Shown piece by piece: positions 60,548 through 64,000 of a stretch of 64,000 nt of DNA. This DNA comes from Cryptomeria japonica (taxonomy: Eukaryota; Streptophyta; Pinopsida; Cupressales; Cupressaceae), in NCBI RefSeq assembly GCF_030272615.1, contig NC_081405.1, forward strand, positions 472,054,008-472,118,007, written 5' to 3'. Numbering within the stretch: position 1 is the first letter of the stretch; the number at the start of each line of letters is the position of its first letter. Below the pieces are notes generated by a model that was not told the DNA's origin, ran no database searches, and saw nothing but the letters and a program-made list of their open reading frames with translations. Made by a program: the position numbers and the translations under genes.

Positions 60548-60593
60548 TTGAACCAAGAACCACGAACCGAAAGGTTCAAAGGTTCAAGTTCAA
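60548..60593. repeat. Hairpin 1 built of GAACC/GGTTC repeats
   Basis: TTGAACCAAGAACC...GAACC on one arm, GGTTCAAAGGTTCAAG on the other, around a CGAAA-type centre. Confidence 0.75.
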
Positions 60594-60674
60594 CTCTAAG
60601 GAAGAACATAGAACATCAAATAAAATAGTCTTCACATCATACCAACAAAAGACATAACTAATGCACAACCAACT

Positions 60675-60720
60675 TTGAACCTTGAACCTTGAACCAAAAG
60701 GTTCAAAGGTTCAAGTTCAA
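60675..60720. repeat. Hairpin 2 built of GAACC/GGTTC repeats
   Basis: Three TTGAACC units, an AAAA centre, then GGTTCAAAGGTTCAAGTTCAA. Arms are complementary apart from one extra A. Confidence 0.8.
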
Positions 60721-61096
60721 TATGAACTTTCAACAAAGCGCTTGCCTTTACCATGAAACAAATCTGCGAAGACAACTATCTTTAAAGTGCACTTTGAACT
60801 AAGGAAAGGTTTAATGACTTGAAATCAAAAGAAGGAAATACATAACCGAAAAGGTAAATGAAAATTAAAAGACGACATTTGAATTGAAACTCAAAGAAAT
60901 GAAGGGAGGACTAACATTGTCTCTGACTAGGGATTGGGATGACAAGGGACCAGGACATGAACCTCAGGATCTCTGGTTTCGCAAACAAGCCTTAAATCAA
61001 AAGGACCAAAACAAAAACAAAACAAAACCGAAACAACTAACTGAACACAACAAAATTTATGTACAAGACCTACAGGGGACTCCTACTTACAATTGA

Positions 61097-62190
61097 TATA
61101 ATTTCAAATCTTACCCATTATAGGGCAGGGGAAGAACAGTACCATCCTGGTATGCTAGTTTGAAAGAATTAGGGCCTTTTATCTCCTGAATTAAAAATGG
61201 TCCTTTCCATAGTGATTCAAACTTCCCATGTGCTCCTTTTGGTTCTCTTCTTTTGTCCCAAAGTAAAATCTAATCACCTTGCATAAATTTTCGTCGCTTG
61301 GCTCTTCTGTTAAATATTTTCTTAACCCGCATCTGATTTTTTATAATCTGATCAACCAATTTATCTCTTTCTTCTTCAATCCTCATTAAATGCATAATCC
61401 TCTTCTCCAGAGAATCTTGAAAATATGCATCTTCAATAATTGTTTGTAACTTTGAAGTTGCAAGTTCTAAGGGAAGTGATACTTGAGCTCCCATGCCATA
61501 CACTAGTTCAAAAGGTGACATTCCTATGGCTCTTTTTGGAGATGTGTGTTCCACCCAAAGAGCTTCATACAATCTTTTGTGCCAGTCTTTGAAGTTTTCA
61601 CTCACCGACTTCTTCATAATATTTATCAGACTTTTATTGCTTGACTCCGACTGGCCATTACCCTGAGGGTAATAATTTGAAGAGTGAGGGAGAGATATCC
61701 CATGATTATAACAAAACAATGAAATCTTGGTAGAAGAGAAATTGATTGTGCTATCAGCCACAATCTTCTAAGGAACCCCAAAACGAACCAGAATATTTTC
61801 TTTTAAGAAAATTGCAAACAACCTCAGAAGTTGTCTTTTGTACCGAAATAGCTTCAACCCATTTGGTGAAGTAATTTGTGACCATTAGTATGTGCGTATG
61901 TCCAACACTTGAAGTAGGTGACAATGGACCTATAAAATCTAAACCCCACTGTTTAAATGGTTCATCAATAACTACCGGTCTGAGAGGCAATGTTGCAAGT
62001 TGTGGCTTCCTAGTGAATAACTTACACTTTTCACACTTAGCTACCCAAGCATACACATCCTTGAACATACCTAGCCAATAATAACAATTTATCAAGATTT
62101 ATAGGCAATTACTGTTGATGAAAAATGACCACCACAGGCTTCATCATGGAAAGTTTTCAACAATGGCTCTTGAAGTAACTTATCTACACA
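61097..62190 (-). pseudogene. Integrase of second gypsy element
   Basis: Zinc-binding part HDEACGGHFS (about 62140) and CEKCKLFTRKP (about 62030), then core: WGLDFIGPLSP (first Asp, about 61950), NYFTKWVEAI, and after a one-base shift near 61790 VADSTINFSS (second Asp; the usual following Asn-Gly is lost) and GNGQSESSNKSL (Glu, about 61645). SPFELVYGM and a C-terminal module ending DGTVLPLPYNG (about 61130) complete it. No chromodomain. Confidence 0.85.
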
Positions 62191-63480
62191 ACGTAAGAAA
62201 GTTCCATCCAACCCCTTTTTGTACAACACATCATAAAAAATGACGTATTTAGCAACCTTTAGCCTCAGATTCCATTTTTCTTTCATGGAGAGATGTGTTG
62301 GATAGTCTCCATAAGTCAAGTAATATGCAACATCTACCAACCAAGAGTCTTGAAGCCCAACAAATAAGACTAAAGGAAATTCCGCATTCACTTCACCCTT
62401 GCTTTCTGCAATTAACTTACACAAACCTTGTCCTCTCACCCATTTAGTTGGCTTAGTGTCTAGATTAAACTCCTGTATCTTAGACAACCATGAGGCTCTA
62501 TTGTTCATTCTGATATCCTATTGTGTTAAAATTCTCTTAACAACAGAGTGCGGCACATACAATATCGCACAAGGATGAAGAATATAGTACCTGAATTGTT
62601 TTACAACTTTCACAACAGCAAATGCTTGTTTCTCCATCAGTGAATATTTCAATTCATGTTTCTTGAGAGGAACACTCATGAAGGATATTGGAACTTCTTC
62701 GTTATCTTCATTCTTTTGTAACAAAATTCCTGACACAGTATGTTCTGAGGCATAACAATAGATAATAAAATCTTTCTTAAAATCTAGATTAACAAGAGTA
62801 GGTGCTTGAGCTATAGCTTCTTTTATTGCTTCAAATACCTTCTTCTCCTCTTCATTCCATTTGAATACCTGCTTTTCACTCATCAGGTTCACAATGTCAC
62901 TTTCTGAAACACTAATCTGGTTATAACCAGAAAAACCATCAAGCATAGACATCATTTTTGAACCCGAGACTGTTTGAAAAATATGATACATAGCAAGCAA
63001 TGGGTAATTATCTTAAGGCTAGCCTGATTCAAATTCCTAAATTCCACACAAATTCTTATCTCTCTATTTTTCTTATGAACTAGGATGATGTTGGCTATCC
63101 AAGTGGAATGATGAATAGGATATATGATTCTAGCTTTCAACATTTTGTCTACCTCCTAAAATATGGCTTCAGCAACTTTGGGGTTAAATTTTCCAGGTTT
63201 CTATCGGAAAAGGCTTGTTCCAGGCTTCAAAGGAATATGGTGTTGAAATTTTCCTTCCCTAAAGTTCTTCGGGTCATCATAGCACTAGGCAAAAATGTCT
63301 TTGTATTCCAACAGGAGACTTATGAACCTTTCCTTCTCTACAAGTGTGCAACATTTTCCTAGGTTAACATACTTAGGATCCTCCTCAATTCCAATATTCT
63401 CTTTCATAACCACCAGCATCTTGGATTGTAGGAATTTGCTCATCTTTTTCCTTCTTAAAGGCATCATGAGGATTAAAGAG
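62190..63480 (-). pseudogene. RT and RNase H of second gypsy element, RT core deleted
   Basis: 63285-63467 gives KCCTLVEKERFISLLLEYKDIFA, the usual lead-in to RT. 62952-63143 gives ARIIYPIHHSTWIANIILVHKKN and CVEFRNLN. 62518-63000 gives SMLDGFSGYNQISVSESD and then jumps, still in frame, to KQVFKWNEEEKKVFEAIKEA, which belongs after the catalytic Y-x-D-D and thumb. RNase H follows with CYASEHTVSGILLQ (first Asp replaced by Tyr-Ala context), LMEKQAFAVVKVVKQFRYY. 62092-62508 is the RNase H-integrase connection. Confidence 0.8.
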
Positions 63481-63539
63481 ACGTTCTAAAGAGACCAACC
63501 CTTTAGGAATCTTATTTCCCTTTAGTTGTATTACTCAAT

Positions 63540-64000
63540 CATTCATTTCTTGACCCAGTTTCGGTGAAGACTCCTTGCACTCAGTGTCTGATCCTTCAAA
63601 GAAAGTGGTAGTGAACATCTCTGTGCAATGCAAAAAGTTTTTGATTTGCTTGTCATTTTCAAAAACCTACCAAAATTTTGAATTATCAGGTACACTAGAT
63701 TGGTATATAAATTCCACTCAGTAGGTATCATTTTTAAACTCAGGATGAGGAATCAATAGGGAAGCCGATATTGCCAAAGAATCAGCTTTAGGATTTTGTT
63801 CTCTGGGAATAGCCTCAATAGAAAACGCATTAAAACCCTCAATTTCATCCCAAACTCTATTCCGATAGTGTATCAACCTCTCATTCTTTACATTGAACAA
63901 CCCTTTGACTTGTTTCACAATCAAATTTGCATCTCCCTTAACTTGCAACAACTTCATTCCCAATTTCCTCGCTTTGGCTAATCCCAATAGAAGGGCCTCA
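63540..64000 (-). pseudogene. RNase H-type domain and linker upstream of RT
   Basis: The frame open from the right edge to 63718 reads GLAKARKLGMKLLQVKGDANLIVKQ, with the GD-A/S motif, and FSIEAIPREQNPKADSLA, the C-terminal His/Asp-type helix of archaeal-type RNase H. It is followed by a linker (63543-63731) and then RT. The part with the first Asp and Glu lies beyond the window. Its position, before RT, differs from the left Tat element. Confidence 0.75.

Larger units (their letters stand above)
60101..61096. other. Spacer between integrase and large ORF
   Basis: No credible ORF (the plus-strand frame 60884-61096 is unsupported). It includes two similar hairpins at 60548-60593 and 60675-60720. 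Confidence 0.55.
49505..64000 (-). mobile_element. Second Tat-like gypsy element with extra 3' ORF, runs off window
   Basis: Minus-strand order from the right edge: RNase H-type domain, linker, RT, gypsy RNase H, integrase (to about 61097), a spacer with two hairpins, and a large ORF (60080 to 50182) in the position where some gypsy elements have an env-like gene. The left terminus is proposed at 49505 (TGTTGG, minus-strand ...CCAACA) inside copia C RT; a partner with duplicated CATAT is predicted beyond 64000. It is interrupted by the element at 51789-58530. Confidence 0.65.

Noticed and set aside
1-64000. All premature stops can be explained as C to T changes of CAG, CAA or CGA
   Set aside because: Any stop codon is one C to T step from those codons, so this by itself proves nothing. 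Only LTR-pair comparisons (for example CCGG against CTGG) are informative.
50182-64000. Endogenous plant pararetrovirus as an explanation for the gypsy-like pol plus extra ORF
   Set aside because: An integrase with zinc-binding and catalytic core is present, and no movement-protein or coat-protein motifs were seen.

Overview
This window reads as intergenic plant nuclear DNA, most likely from a gymnosperm (probably a conifer). It is built almost wholly of decayed retrotransposons in both orientations of reading but nearly all on the minus strand: Ty3/gypsy of the Tat type and of the chromovirus type, Ty1/copia elements with very long LTRs, an RNase H-bearing L1-type LINE, and microsatellites. 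I see no intact host gene, no tRNA or rRNA gene and no CRISPR. Taxonomic placement is inference from element families and structure; no species marker is present.

Layout. 1-1191: decayed plus-strand ORF resembling the plant mobile domain, with Gly-rich and coiled-coil tail. 1470-3536: solo copia-type LTR with perfect 5-bp target duplication. About 4.6-15.7 kb: Tat-type gypsy element (minus), with 5' LTR, PBS-like site, long leader rich in a short GTACGAC-like motif, gag, protease, a G-patch, RT, two RNase H domains and integrase; its 3' LTR is missing. 15.7-20.3 kb: AT-rich DNA, (CA)n and (TA)n arrays, and one unrecognised broken ORF (18.3-19.1 kb). 20.4-26.4 kb: LINE (minus) with ORF1, endonuclease, RT, zinc-binding domain and RNase H. 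26.5-28.6 kb: mostly uninformative.

From 28.6 kb to the right edge lies a stack of nested insertions that can be ordered from target duplications. The host layer is a copia element (C) whose 3' LTR (28644-30037 plus 47488-48035) and pol fragment (48.4-49.5 kb) survive. A chromovirus (30038-47482, TSD AAATT) sits in that LTR. A copia derivative with gag but no pol (B, 30847-39209) sits in the left LTR of the chromovirus; the other chromovirus LTR preserves the empty site. A second Tat-like gypsy element (49505 to beyond 64000) appears to sit in the pol of copia C; it carries a large extra ORF after integrase. That ORF is split by a 6.7-kb LTR element (51789-58530, TSD TAGCC) which itself has no pol, only a zinc-knuckle gag-like ORF and a second ORF of about 1,160 codons of unknown function.

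The most interesting material is the pair of large non-pol ORFs (in the 51.8-58.5 kb element and in the gypsy element it interrupts), which share a short motif, the G-patch in the left Tat element, and the two different positions of the extra RNase H in the two Tat-like elements. None of the elements looks mobile by itself: all ORFs carry stops or frameshifts, one RT has lost its catalytic segment and one integrase has lost its catalytic Glu.
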